Assembly (NCBI GenBank): GCA_029204225.1
Contig: CM055106.1
Coordinates: 1,593,378-1,657,377, forward strand
Direction of reading: 5' to 3'
Length of the DNA: 64,000 nucleotides
DNA from: Diphasiastrum complanatum
Taxonomy: Eukaryota > Streptophyta > Lycopodiopsida > Lycopodiales > Lycopodiaceae
In this document: one piece after another, positions 44,816 through 53,074 of the stretch
How positions within the stretch are numbered: the stretch's first letter is position 1
Layout: each line of letters starts with the position of its first letter
Translations under genes and position numbers: made by a program
Notes under the pieces: model-generated
The model's input: the letters and a program-made list of their open reading frames with translations, nothing else
Told to the model about the DNA's origin: nothing
The model's database searches: none

Positions 44816-47800
44816 ATGGCTTCCAATGGTGGGATCATGCTAGAGTCTAGTGAAAGGTTGAGTTCATCAAACTACTCTACTTGGAAAGTGAGGATGGAGT
44901 CCTTACTTGAGTTGAATGAACTCATGGACATAGTTGCAGAAATTGAAGAGAGACCTCTCACACTTCAAGAGCAACAAAGGTTTGATAAGAAGGCCAAAAG
45001 GGCTCTTCATATCATTAAAATGAATGTTACAAATGAACTTCTCAAGGAAGTTGGAAAGTGTCAAAGTGCAAGTGAGGCATGGAATGCCTTAAAGAAGCTC
45101 TTTGAATCAAAGTCCACATCTAGGATATTGACCCTAAGGAGACAAATATTTTCTAGTAGGCAAAGAGAGGGTGAAAGTGCTCATGCATTTATCTTGAGAG
45201 TTAAGTCCCTAAGTGATGATTTAGCATGCATTGATGAGAACATAAAAGATGGTGAAATAGTCCAAGTTATGTTGAATGGTTTGCTAAATGAACATGCTAA
45301 CCTTGTGCAAAGTTTTGCCATTCAAAGAGTCTTGCCAAGTGTGGTTGACTTGCAAGAAATCTTATTGGCTGAAGAACATAGGTTGCAATCAAAGCTTGAT
45401 GGTGCATCCTTGCAAGGTGGAGGTGAAGAGGCTTTCTTCACAAAAGGCAAATTCAAGGGCAAAGGTAAAGGCAAAGGGAAATGGTCCAAAGGTGGTAACT
45501 TTGATCATGATGATCACTCTTCCTCTTCCTCTTCTACTAAGAACAATAAGTCAAAGTTCAAGTGCTTTTATTGTGGGATAAAAGGTCATTTTGCAAATGA
45601 ATGTTATAAGAAGAAAAGAGAGCAAGGAGAGAGGCAAGGAAATCTTACAATAGATGAGGAAGAACATAACACATGTGAATCACTTGTTATGACTTCAAGT
45701 TTGTTAGCCAACATAGATGATAATGATCCTTGGTGGATTGATAGTGGAGCCTCATCTCACATGACAAGACATAAGGAATACTTTACATCCTTATTGTCTT
45801 ATGAGGGAGAAGGTAACATCATCTACACTGCAAATGATGGTCAATGTGACATCAAAGGCATAGGCACTATTCCTATTTCCCTTTCAACAAATAGGAAAGC
45901 AAATCTTGAAAATGTTTTGTACATTCCTTCAATCACTAAGAATTTGCTTAGTGTAAGTCAAATGATTGACAAAGGACTTGATGTGGAGTTCATTGGAGAT
46001 GCATGTTTGATAAGTAAATGTGGATCCTTGATTGCTCAAGGTAGGAGGCATGGTAAACTTTTCAAGCTTGATGCATGTGTGATCTCTAATCATGAAGGAT
46101 GTATGGCTAGGGAGCAATTGACAAACCAAGAAGTTTGGCACAAGAGGTTGGGCCATCCCAACTTCAAATCTTTGGAGGTAATGGCAAAGAAAGAGCTTGT
46201 TCTTGGTCTCCCTAAAAGTCTTGTTGCAAACAATAGTGTTTGTGAACATTGTGCCTTGTCCAAATCTCATAGACTTGCTTATTCTAGATCTACTTCTAGA
46301 TCTAAAGAAGCTTTTCAACTTGTGCATTCTGATATTCATTCTTCTAGTACAACTAGCAATGGTGGGGCAAAGATGTATGCAACTTTCATTGATGACTTTA
46401 GTAGGTATACTTGGATCTATCTTCTTAAAAGTAAGGATGAAGTGTTTGCTGCATTTGTCAAGTTCAAGAATGAAATGGAAAACCAATTCAATACAAAGAT
46501 CAAATGCTTAAGATCTGATAATGGAGGGGAATACACCTCAAATAGGTTCAAAGACTTTTGTATAGCACATGGGATTAAGAGGGAGATGTCTAGTCCTAGG
46601 ACTCCACAACAGAATGGAGTGGCCGAGAGGAAGAATAGAACCCTTTGTGAATGTGCCAAGGCAATGAGACTACATGCTAATCTTGCTAAGTCTTTTTGGG
46701 GGGAAGCTTTAGCATGTGCTAACTATCTATGTAATAGATGGACAAGTGCTTCCTTGGATGGTAAAACTCCTCATGAGGTTCTTTATGGTAGAAGGCCGAG
46801 TGTCAAGCATTGTAGGATCTTTGGATGTACATGTTTTGTCAATATCACACTTGATGATAGAACTAAAGAAGATCCTTCATCAAAGAAGGGTGTGTTTGTT
46901 GGCTATAGTGAAGTAAGCAAGGCTTACAAAGTGTACATTCCTTCTACAAAGAAAGTTGTCATAAGTAGGGATGTCATCTTTCATGAAGAGAATGTTTCCA
47001 ATGTTGTTGATGTTGATGTTGATGTGCCTACTAATCATCATGATGTGCAAGATGTCTTGGATGAAGATGGAGATGCCACTCCAAAGCAAACTGAAAGGAA
47101 GACTCAAAGGCAAAGGGCTAAGCCATCAAGGCTAACCTATGATGAAAAAGGAAAGCAAGTGGTGGACAACTCTAACTTTGCTTTTCTTACCTCTTTTGAT
47201 GAACCAACTTGTGTAGGTGAAGCAATTCAAAAGAAGGAATGGATCCAAGCCATGGATCATGAGCATCAAGCACTCATCAAAAGCAACACATGGAGGTTGG
47301 TAAAGCTTCCAAAGGACAAGAAGGCAATTGGTTGTAAGTGGATCTTCAAGATCAAGACAAATCAAGATGGATCAATCAACAAGTACAAGGCAAGGTTGGT
47401 GGCAAAGGGGTATGCTCAAGAATATGGTATTGACTATGATGAGACCTTTGCACCCGTGGCAAAGATGGTAACTATTCGAATCCTAATCTCTCTTGCAACT
47501 CTTTATGATTGGGATATGTGGCAAATGGATGTTACTAATGCCTTCTTGAATGGTGATCTTGAAGAAGATATTTACATGGAGCAACCCGAGGGCTATGTTT
47601 CACATGATGAGCCTAATCATGTGTGCTATCTCCAAAAGAGTTTGTATGGGCTAAAGCAAGCACCAAGGAGTTGGTATGCTAAGCTCAATTCCTTCTTACT
47701 TTCTCAAAACTTTGTTATGAGTGAGTATGATCATTCTCTCTACTTTAGATTGAATGAAAATGATATCACTTTACTTTTGATCTATGTTGATGACATTATC

Positions 47801-48769
47801 TTAAGTGGTGGTAACAATCTAGATATAGATGAAATCAAGATGGCACTCAAAAGAGAGTTTGAAATTCAAGATCTTGGTAAACTTCATTATATCTTAGGAA
47901 TAGAGATTATTAGAACTTCTAAATCTACATTCATATGTCAAGAAAAGTATGTTAACTCTATTCTAAAAAGGTTTCATATGGAAGATTGTAAAGTTGTTTC
48001 TACTCCTATGGAATCAAATGTAAAGCTAACTACAAGAAGTAATGAAAGATCCTTCAAGGACATTACTCTCTATAGAAAGCTAATAGGATCTCTTATATGG
48101 TTAACCATCACAAGACCTGATCTAAGCTTTGTGGTTGGTAAACTAAGTCAATTTATGCAAGATCCTAGTGAGGCTCATTGGAAGCTAGGAAAGAGAGTAC
48201 TTAGATACATCTCGGGATCTAGAGATTTTGGCATCTTGTATAGAGGTACTACACCTAACCTTTGTGGATTTTCAGATTCAGATTTTGCAGGTGATCAAAT
48301 GGATAGGAAGTCAACAAGTGCCTTTGCAATCTATCTTGGAGATGGAGTGGTCTCATGGCTATCAAAGAAGCAACCAACTATCTCTCTATCTTCCACCGAA
48401 GCCGAGTACAAGGCATTAACAACATGCACCAAGGAGATTCTTTGGATCAAGAGGATGTTATTGGATCTTCACTTGCTGGAACCAGAGAAGACTCCAATCA
48501 TACTTTGTGATAACCTTTCAGCCCAAAGCTTGGCAAGCAATCCTGTTTTTCATGCAAGGAGCAAGCACATTGAGATTGCTCACCATTTTGTGAGAGATCA
48601 AGTCATTGCCAAAGAGGTGGAGCTTCAACATGTCTCTTCAAAGGAGTGTGTGGCTGATATCTTCACCAAACCATTGGGAAAGGACCTATATTTAATGCAT
48701 AGATCTAATCTTGGAATGTGCTCAAAGACTATGTTGAAACTAGCATCCAATGTTGAAGAGGGAGTGTGA
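44816..48769 (+). CDS. Ty1/copia Gag-Pol polyprotein of E12, intact
   Basis: 1317 residues with no internal stop. Start ATGGCTTCC follows ACATTAGAATC. Domains: Gag N-terminus (YSTWKVRMESLLELNELMDI), zinc knuckle CFYCGIKGHFANEC (about 250), protease DSGA (about 309), GAG_pre-integrase (about 440-485), integrase Asp in HSDIHS (about 504), Asp in RSDNGGEY (about 566), Glu in NGVAERKNR (about 603), RT YVDDIILSGG (about 989), RNase H SDFAGDQMDRKS to HARSKHIEIAHHF (about 1153-1285). It is similar in length and order to E11 but clearly a different subfamily. The stop lies in LTR 2, giving the tail EEGV. It looks functional, although its two flanking LTRs do not match each other in U3. Confidence 0.96.
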   Translation: MASNGGIMLESSERLSSSNYSTWKVRMESLLELNELMDIVAEIEERPLTLQEQQRFDKKAKRALHIIKMNVTNELLKEVGKCQSASEAWNALKKLFESKSTSRILTLRRQIFSSRQREGESAHAFILRVKSLSDDLACIDENIKDGEIVQVMLNGLLNEHANLVQSFAIQRVLPSVVDLQEILLAEEHRLQSKLDGASLQGGGEEAFFTKGKFKGKGKGKGKWSKGGNFDHDDHSSSSSSTKNNKSKFKCFYCGIKGHFANECYKKKREQGERQGNLTIDEEEHNTCESLVMTSSLLANIDDNDPWWIDSGASSHMTRHKEYFTSLLSYEGEGNIIYTANDGQCDIKGIGTIPISLSTNRKANLENVLYIPSITKNLLSVSQMIDKGLDVEFIGDACLISKCGSLIAQGRRHGKLFKLDACVISNHEGCMAREQLTNQEVWHKRLGHPNFKSLEVMAKKELVLGLPKSLVANNSVCEHCALSKSHRLAYSRSTSRSKEAFQLVHSDIHSSSTTSNGGAKMYATFIDDFSRYTWIYLLKSKDEVFAAFVKFKNEMENQFNTKIKCLRSDNGGEYTSNRFKDFCIAHGIKREMSSPRTPQQNGVAERKNRTLCECAKAMRLHANLAKSFWGEALACANYLCNRWTSASLDGKTPHEVLYGRRPSVKHCRIFGCTCFVNITLDDRTKEDPSSKKGVFVGYSEVSKAYKVYIPSTKKVVISRDVIFHEENVSNVVDVDVDVPTNHHDVQDVLDEDGDATPKQTERKTQRQRAKPSRLTYDEKGKQVVDNSNFAFLTSFDEPTCVGEAIQKKEWIQAMDHEHQALIKSNTWRLVKLPKDKKAIGCKWIFKIKTNQDGSINKYKARLVAKGYAQEYGIDYDETFAPVAKMVTIRILISLATLYDWDMWQMDVTNAFLNGDLEEDIYMEQPEGYVSHDEPNHVCYLQKSLYGLKQAPRSWYAKLNSFLLSQNFVMSEYDHSLYFRLNENDITLLLIYVDDIILSGGNNLDIDEIKMALKREFEIQDLGKLHYILGIEIIRTSKSTFICQEKYVNSILKRFHMEDCKVVSTPMESNVKLTTRSNERSFKDITLYRKLIGSLIWLTITRPDLSFVVGKLSQFMQDPSEAHWKLGKRVLRYISGSRDFGILYRGTTPNLCGFSDSDFAGDQMDRKSTSAFAIYLGDGVVSWLSKKQPTISLSSTEAEYKALTTCTKEILWIKRMLLDLHLLEPEKTPIILCDNLSAQSLASNPVFHARSKHIEIAHHFVRDQVIAKEVELQHVSSKECVADIFTKPLGKDLYLMHRSNLGMCSKTMLKLASNVEEGV
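48755..48764 (+). other. Polypurine tract of E12 (before LTR 2)
   Basis: GAAGAGGGAG directly before TGTGAAAATTG. Confidence 0.9.
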
Positions 48770-49419
48770 AAATTGTCAACATTTCCTAGCTAGTTTGAGG
48801 CCTAAATTGGCTAAAATTGTAAATAGTTTTGGTTCTGGAGTTTCACACGTGTGAACCAGGCCACAATGTTTTTATTTACTGTATTTTTTCAGTATGATGA
48901 AGTGTCAAACTTCATACCCTTCAAAATGAGACCATTTTGATGTATTTTGGTCATATAAGCCATTTTTAGCTATTTTTCCTATATAGGGAATATCTAGGGT
49001 CAAGTACCTTCTAGAGAGAGGAGAGAGAGTCATCTTCCTCATCCATAAATAGTAGGGAAGTCGTGGAGAACACGTTGGAGAAACCTTTTGTATGCTTCAT
49101 TGAGATCAATAGATCATTGTCATTGTTTCTTCCTCCATTGAGAGCATTGTTGTGTGTATTGTCTTCAAGCTATTGTGTATGATCTTAGGTGCTTTCCAAA
49201 AGTGATAGGCTGATGTATTATGGACTGTATAATGCTATTTTGGGCCGCACTTGATGTTTATGGAAGTTTCCATTTGTGATAAATGCTTTTTGATCAAGTT
49301 CTTTGCATTCTAGGTAGCATAGAATGTGTTGCCAATTCCTAGCTTATGTAGTTTGGAGTGCAAGCATTCAAGCCAATGATCTTGGAGTTTAGATCCACTT
49401 AGGATCTGTATTTTTCACA
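48765..49419 (+). repeat. LTR 2 of copia array E12, with a different U3
   Basis: 655 bp with the same ends as LTR 1 and 3. The first 45 or so bases and everything from about GGAGAACACGTTGGAG (49066) to the end match LTR 1 and 3 closely, but the intervening 270 bases of U3 are diverged (for example GTTTCACACGTGTGAACCAGG at 48840, split here as GTTTCACACGTG and TGAACCAGG). CATAAATAG near 49044 is a TATA candidate. It is followed not by a primer site but by an internal pol segment. Confidence 0.92.
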
Positions 49420-51170
49420 TGATGGTCAATGTGACATCAAAGGCATAGGCACTATTCCTATTTTCCTTTCAACAAATAGGAAAGCAAATCTTGAAAATGT
49501 TTTATACATTCCTTCAATCACTAAGAATTTGCTTAGTGTAAGTCAAATGATTGACAAAGGACTTGATGTGGAGTTCATTGGAGATGCATGTTTGATAAGT
49601 AAATGTGGATCCTTGATTGCTCAAGGTAGGAGGCATGGTAAACTTTTCAAGCTTGATGCATGTGTGATCTCTAATCATGAAGGATGTATGGCTAGGGAGC
49701 AATTGACAAACCAAGAAGTTTGGCACAAGAGGTTGGGCCATCCCAACTTCAAATCTTTGGAGGTAATGGCAAAGAAAGAGCTTGTTCTTGGTCTCCCTAA
49801 AAGTCTTGTTGCAAACAATAGTGTTTGTGAACATTGTGCCTTGTCCAAATCTCATAGACTTGCTTATTCTAGATCTACTTCTAGATCTAAAGAAGCTTTT
49901 CAACTTGTGCATTCTGATATTCATTCTTCTAGTACAACTAGCAATGGTGGGGCAAAGATGTATGCAACTTTCATTGATGACTTTAGTAGGTATACTTGGA
50001 TCTATCTTCTTAAAAGTAAGGATGAAGTGTTTGCTGCATTTGTCAAGTTCAAGAATGAAATGGAAAACCAATTCAATACAAAGATCAAATGCTTAAGATC
50101 TGATAATGGAGGGGAATACACCTCAAATAGGTTCAAAGACTTTTGTATAGCACATGGGATTAAGAGGGAGATGTCTAGTCCTAGGACTCCACAACAGAAT
50201 GGAGTGGCCGAGAGGAAGAATAGAACCCTTTGTGAATGTGCCAAGGCAATGAGACTACATGCTAATCTTGCTAAGTCTTTTTGGGGGGAAGCTTTAGCAT
50301 GTGCTAACTATCTATGTAATAGATGGACAAGTGCTTCCTTGGATGGTAAAACTCCTCATGAGGTTCTTTATGGTAGAAGGCCAAGTGTCAAGCATTGTAG
50401 GATCTTTGGATGTACATGTTTTGTCAATATCACACTTGATGATAGAACTAAAGAAGATCCTTCATCAAAGAAGGGTGTGTTTGTTGGCTATAGTGAAGTA
50501 AGCAAGGCTTACAAAGTGTACATTCCTTCTACAAAGAAAGTTGTCATAAGTAGGGATGTCATCTTTCATGAAGAGAATGTTTCCAATGTTGTTGATGTTG
50601 ATGTTGATGTGCCTACTAATCATCATGATGTGCAAGATGTCTTGGATGAAGATGGAGATGCCACTCCAAAGCAAACTGAAAGGAAGACTCAAAGGCAAAG
50701 GGCTAAGCCATCAAGGCTAACCTATGATGAAAAAGAAAAGCAAGTGGTGGACAACTCTAACTTTGCTTTTCTTACCTCTTTTGATGAACCAACTTGTGTA
50801 GGTGAAGCAATTCAAAAGAAGGAATGGATCCAAGCCATGGATCATGAGCATCAAGCACTCATCAAAATCAACACATGGAGGTTGGTAAAGCTTCCAAAGG
50901 ACAAGAAGGCAATTGGTTGTAAGTGGATCTTCAAGATCAAGACAAATCAAGATGGATCAATCAACAAGTACAAGGCAAGGTTGGTGGAAAAGGGGTATGC
51001 TCAAGAATATGGTATTGACTATGATGAGACCTTTGCACCCGTGGCAAAGATGGTAACTATTCGAATCCTAATCTCTCTTGCAACTCTTTATGATTGGGAT
51101 ATGTGGCAAATGGATGTTACTAATGCCTTCTTGAATGGTGATCTTGAAGAAGATATTTACATGGAGCAAC
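49420..51170 (+). repeat. Second copy of E12 protease-integrase-RT segment, joined to LTR 2
   Basis: Nearly identical to 45836-47590. I noted six base differences, four of them C/T or G/A changes. The joint after LTR 2 reads CACATGATGGTC: the LTR-primer site side has CACATGG and the pol side has AAATGATGG, so they share ATG. The primer site, leader and gag are therefore absent from this copy. The copy ends within RT at MEQ, about 40 codons before the YVDD box would come. Confidence 0.93.
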
Positions 51171-52354
51171 TCAAGTGGCAATTTCTTCAAGGCAAGGAAG
51201 ATCTCGTTGAGGTTTGGTTTGAGCTCAAATGGGCTGGTTTTATTAGGTTTGATACTCAACTTCATCTACTCTACTTCATGTTGGATAGAAGTGTAGAAAT
51301 CTATCTTTTGGTTTATGATGGTGACATTGTTTTCACTAACTATAGTGAAAGGTTGAAATCAAGCAATGACGAGATCTTGTGGGATGTTAATCATGTGTTT
51401 GAGAGGGAGTATCTTCAGAGGTTCAGATCTGAAGATGTTTATAAATGCAAAGTCCTTGATGTTTTATTGGAAGATCAAGATGTTGATCTTGAATTGCTTC
51501 ATCAACACCAAGAGGCAAGTAGCAATTGGAAGCTAGTCAAAAGCATGAAAGGGGAGCCACATGGGCAAAGCATCTTGGATCTGTTTTTACAGGTCCTTGA
51601 AGGTTCAAGTAAGGTTCTTGGAGCAGCAAGGAAGTGTCCTTTTACTCTACCTTACTTGTTTAATCTCATGTATGAACATTGTCATGTCAATGTGTTGGAA
51701 TTGTCAAAATTCAATGAAACTAGTTCCACAGTTTTGCATCTTTTGGATCTTGGAGATGGAATAGTTATCATTGCTGGTTTTTATTATCAAGTACATGCAT
51801 TCATTCAAATCTCAAAAGATATGGAAGTGGTCAATATGTTTACTTTTGAGCAAAGTTCAAGATCTAGCATCCTAGTGTTGGCAAATTGGCAAATTGTTGA
51901 CAATGTAGGATCAAGCGTTATATGCAAATCTTGTGGAGATACTTCAAGTATTTCAAGTTCAGGTTTTGCTCATTCAAATGGAACAGAGAACACATCATTT
52001 TGGCATTCATTCACTCAAGGGCTTTCGTGGATTGGAGATCTACAAAGGCAAGGTGGTGATGGAGGTTCATTCATGGAGATACATGGTGCATTCACTATGG
52101 GCATAGTGGAATGTGGACGAGGCATGCAAACACCTGTTGGTTACTTTCACTTACAACTTGTTTGCTGCTGTTTTACAGAGAACTCAAAGGTGGATACATG
52201 GAGGAATCCTTTCATTGTTATTCTATGTTCTTTTACATGTATCTTGTTCACCATTCTATGTAAAATTGATGTAAGAAATAGTGAAGCATCCTCAATTATG
52301 TTGTACTTCATATTGTACATATTAGAACACTTGAAAAGAGATCTATCATCATGA
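49529..52354 (+). CDS. Chimeric ORF: E12 protease/integrase/RT part fused to unrecognised 394-residue segment
   Basis: 941 residues, open. Residues 1 to about 547 are E12 (MLSVSQMIDKGLDVEF at the protease end, integrase with both Asp and the Glu, RT to ITNAFLNGDLEEDIYMEQ-like sequence). At about 51171 the sequence leaves E12 and continues in frame for about 394 codons of unrelated protein (LKWQFLQGKEDLVEVWFELK near the joint; CKSCGDTSSISSSGF further on; a hydrophobic stretch VILCSFTCILFTILC near the end). One piece, EIYLLVYDGDIVFTNYSERL, faintly recalls a copia RT palm with YDGD for YVDD. Otherwise I do not recognise it. A chance open frame of this length is unlikely. Whether it is translated is unknown, and the upstream frame has no clear start. 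Confidence 0.6.
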   Translation: MLSVSQMIDKGLDVEFIGDACLISKCGSLIAQGRRHGKLFKLDACVISNHEGCMAREQLTNQEVWHKRLGHPNFKSLEVMAKKELVLGLPKSLVANNSVCEHCALSKSHRLAYSRSTSRSKEAFQLVHSDIHSSSTTSNGGAKMYATFIDDFSRYTWIYLLKSKDEVFAAFVKFKNEMENQFNTKIKCLRSDNGGEYTSNRFKDFCIAHGIKREMSSPRTPQQNGVAERKNRTLCECAKAMRLHANLAKSFWGEALACANYLCNRWTSASLDGKTPHEVLYGRRPSVKHCRIFGCTCFVNITLDDRTKEDPSSKKGVFVGYSEVSKAYKVYIPSTKKVVISRDVIFHEENVSNVVDVDVDVPTNHHDVQDVLDEDGDATPKQTERKTQRQRAKPSRLTYDEKEKQVVDNSNFAFLTSFDEPTCVGEAIQKKEWIQAMDHEHQALIKINTWRLVKLPKDKKAIGCKWIFKIKTNQDGSINKYKARLVEKGYAQEYGIDYDETFAPVAKMVTIRILISLATLYDWDMWQMDVTNAFLNGDLEEDIYMEQLKWQFLQGKEDLVEVWFELKWAGFIRFDTQLHLLYFMLDRSVEIYLLVYDGDIVFTNYSERLKSSNDEILWDVNHVFEREYLQRFRSEDVYKCKVLDVLLEDQDVDLELLHQHQEASSNWKLVKSMKGEPHGQSILDLFLQVLEGSSKVLGAARKCPFTLPYLFNLMYEHCHVNVLELSKFNETSSTVLHLLDLGDGIVIIAGFYYQVHAFIQISKDMEVVNMFTFEQSSRSSILVLANWQIVDNVGSSVICKSCGDTSSISSSGFAHSNGTENTSFWHSFTQGLSWIGDLQRQGGDGGSFMEIHGAFTMGIVECGRGMQTPVGYFHLQLVCCCFTENSKVDTWRNPFIVILCSFTCILFTILCKIDVRNSEASSIMLYFILYILEHLKRDLSS

Positions 52355-52395
52355 TGGAGATCATTCTTAGGTTGGAGCAAAGTAGTGTTGTAAAA
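51171..52395 (+). other. Foreign 1.2-kb segment replacing RT end and RNase H in the E12 partial copy
   Basis: Homology to E12 stops after ATGGAGCAAC and returns near AAACTAGCA about 25 bases before the polypurine tract GAAGAGGGAG (52411-52420). The replaced part in the full copy is about 1150 bases. The segment is flanked by LTR 2 and LTR 3, the arrangement of a captured gene inside a retrotransposon. Source unknown. Confidence 0.75.
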
Positions 52396-52420
52396 CTAGC
52401 AAGTTAAGTTGAAGAGGGAG

Positions 52421-53074
52421 TGTGAAAATTGTCAACATTTCCTAGCTAGTTTGAGGCCTAAATTGGCAATTTTTGTACATAGTTTTGGATCTAACCTTTC
52501 ACACGTGTGAAAGAGACCTAGATACTTTTATTCTAGTATATATTTCATGTTGAAGAAGTCTCAAACTTCGGGACCTTCTAAATGACACTAAAATCATGTT
52601 ATTTGGACATATAGGCCAAAATTGGCTATTTTAGGTTACTGGTGTCCTAAAATTGGGTCCTAAGTTCTAGAGAGAGGAGAGAGAGTCATCTCTCTCACCT
52701 ATATTAGGCTGAAATTCGTGGAGAACAGGTTGGAGAAACCTTTTGTATGCTTCATTGAGATCAATAGATCATTGTCATTGTTTCTTCCTCCATTGAGAGC
52801 ATTGTTGTGTGTATTGTCTTCAAGCTATTGTGTATGATCTTAGGTGCTTTCCAAAAGTGGTAGGCTGATGTATTATGGACTGTATAATGCTATTTTGGGC
52901 CGCACTTGATGTTTATGGAAGTTTCCATTTGTGATAAATGCTTTTTGATCAAGTTCTTTGCATTCTAGGTAGCATAGAATGTGTTGCCAATTCCTAGCTT
53001 ATGTAGTTTGGAGTGCAAGCATTCAAGCCAATGATCTTGGAGTTTAGATCCACTTAGGATCTGTATTTTTCACA
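52421..53074 (+). repeat. LTR 3 of copia array E12
   Basis: 654 bp, TGTGAAAATTG...TTTTTCACA, differing from LTR 1 at two positions by my reading. Exact TTCACACGTGTGAA at 52498-52511. The five bases after it (TTTCC) do not match those before LTR 1 (GATAC) or LTR 2, so no target duplication remains. Confidence 0.92.

Noticed and set aside
45929-46486. A 185-codon minus-strand ORF, repeated at 49514-50071
   Set aside because: It is the antisense shadow of E12 protease/integrase; it repeats only because the pol segment is duplicated.
42990-49419. E12 as a simple complete element bounded by LTR 1 and LTR 2
   Set aside because: The two LTRs differ strongly in U3 and no target duplication matches, so a single insertion does not explain them.
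51280-51420. Assigning the foreign E12 segment to a copia RT because of YLLVYDGDIVFTN
   Set aside because: Only about 40 residues are suggestive, the catalytic Asp pair is absent and the following sequence does not contain the DLG...YLGIE block.
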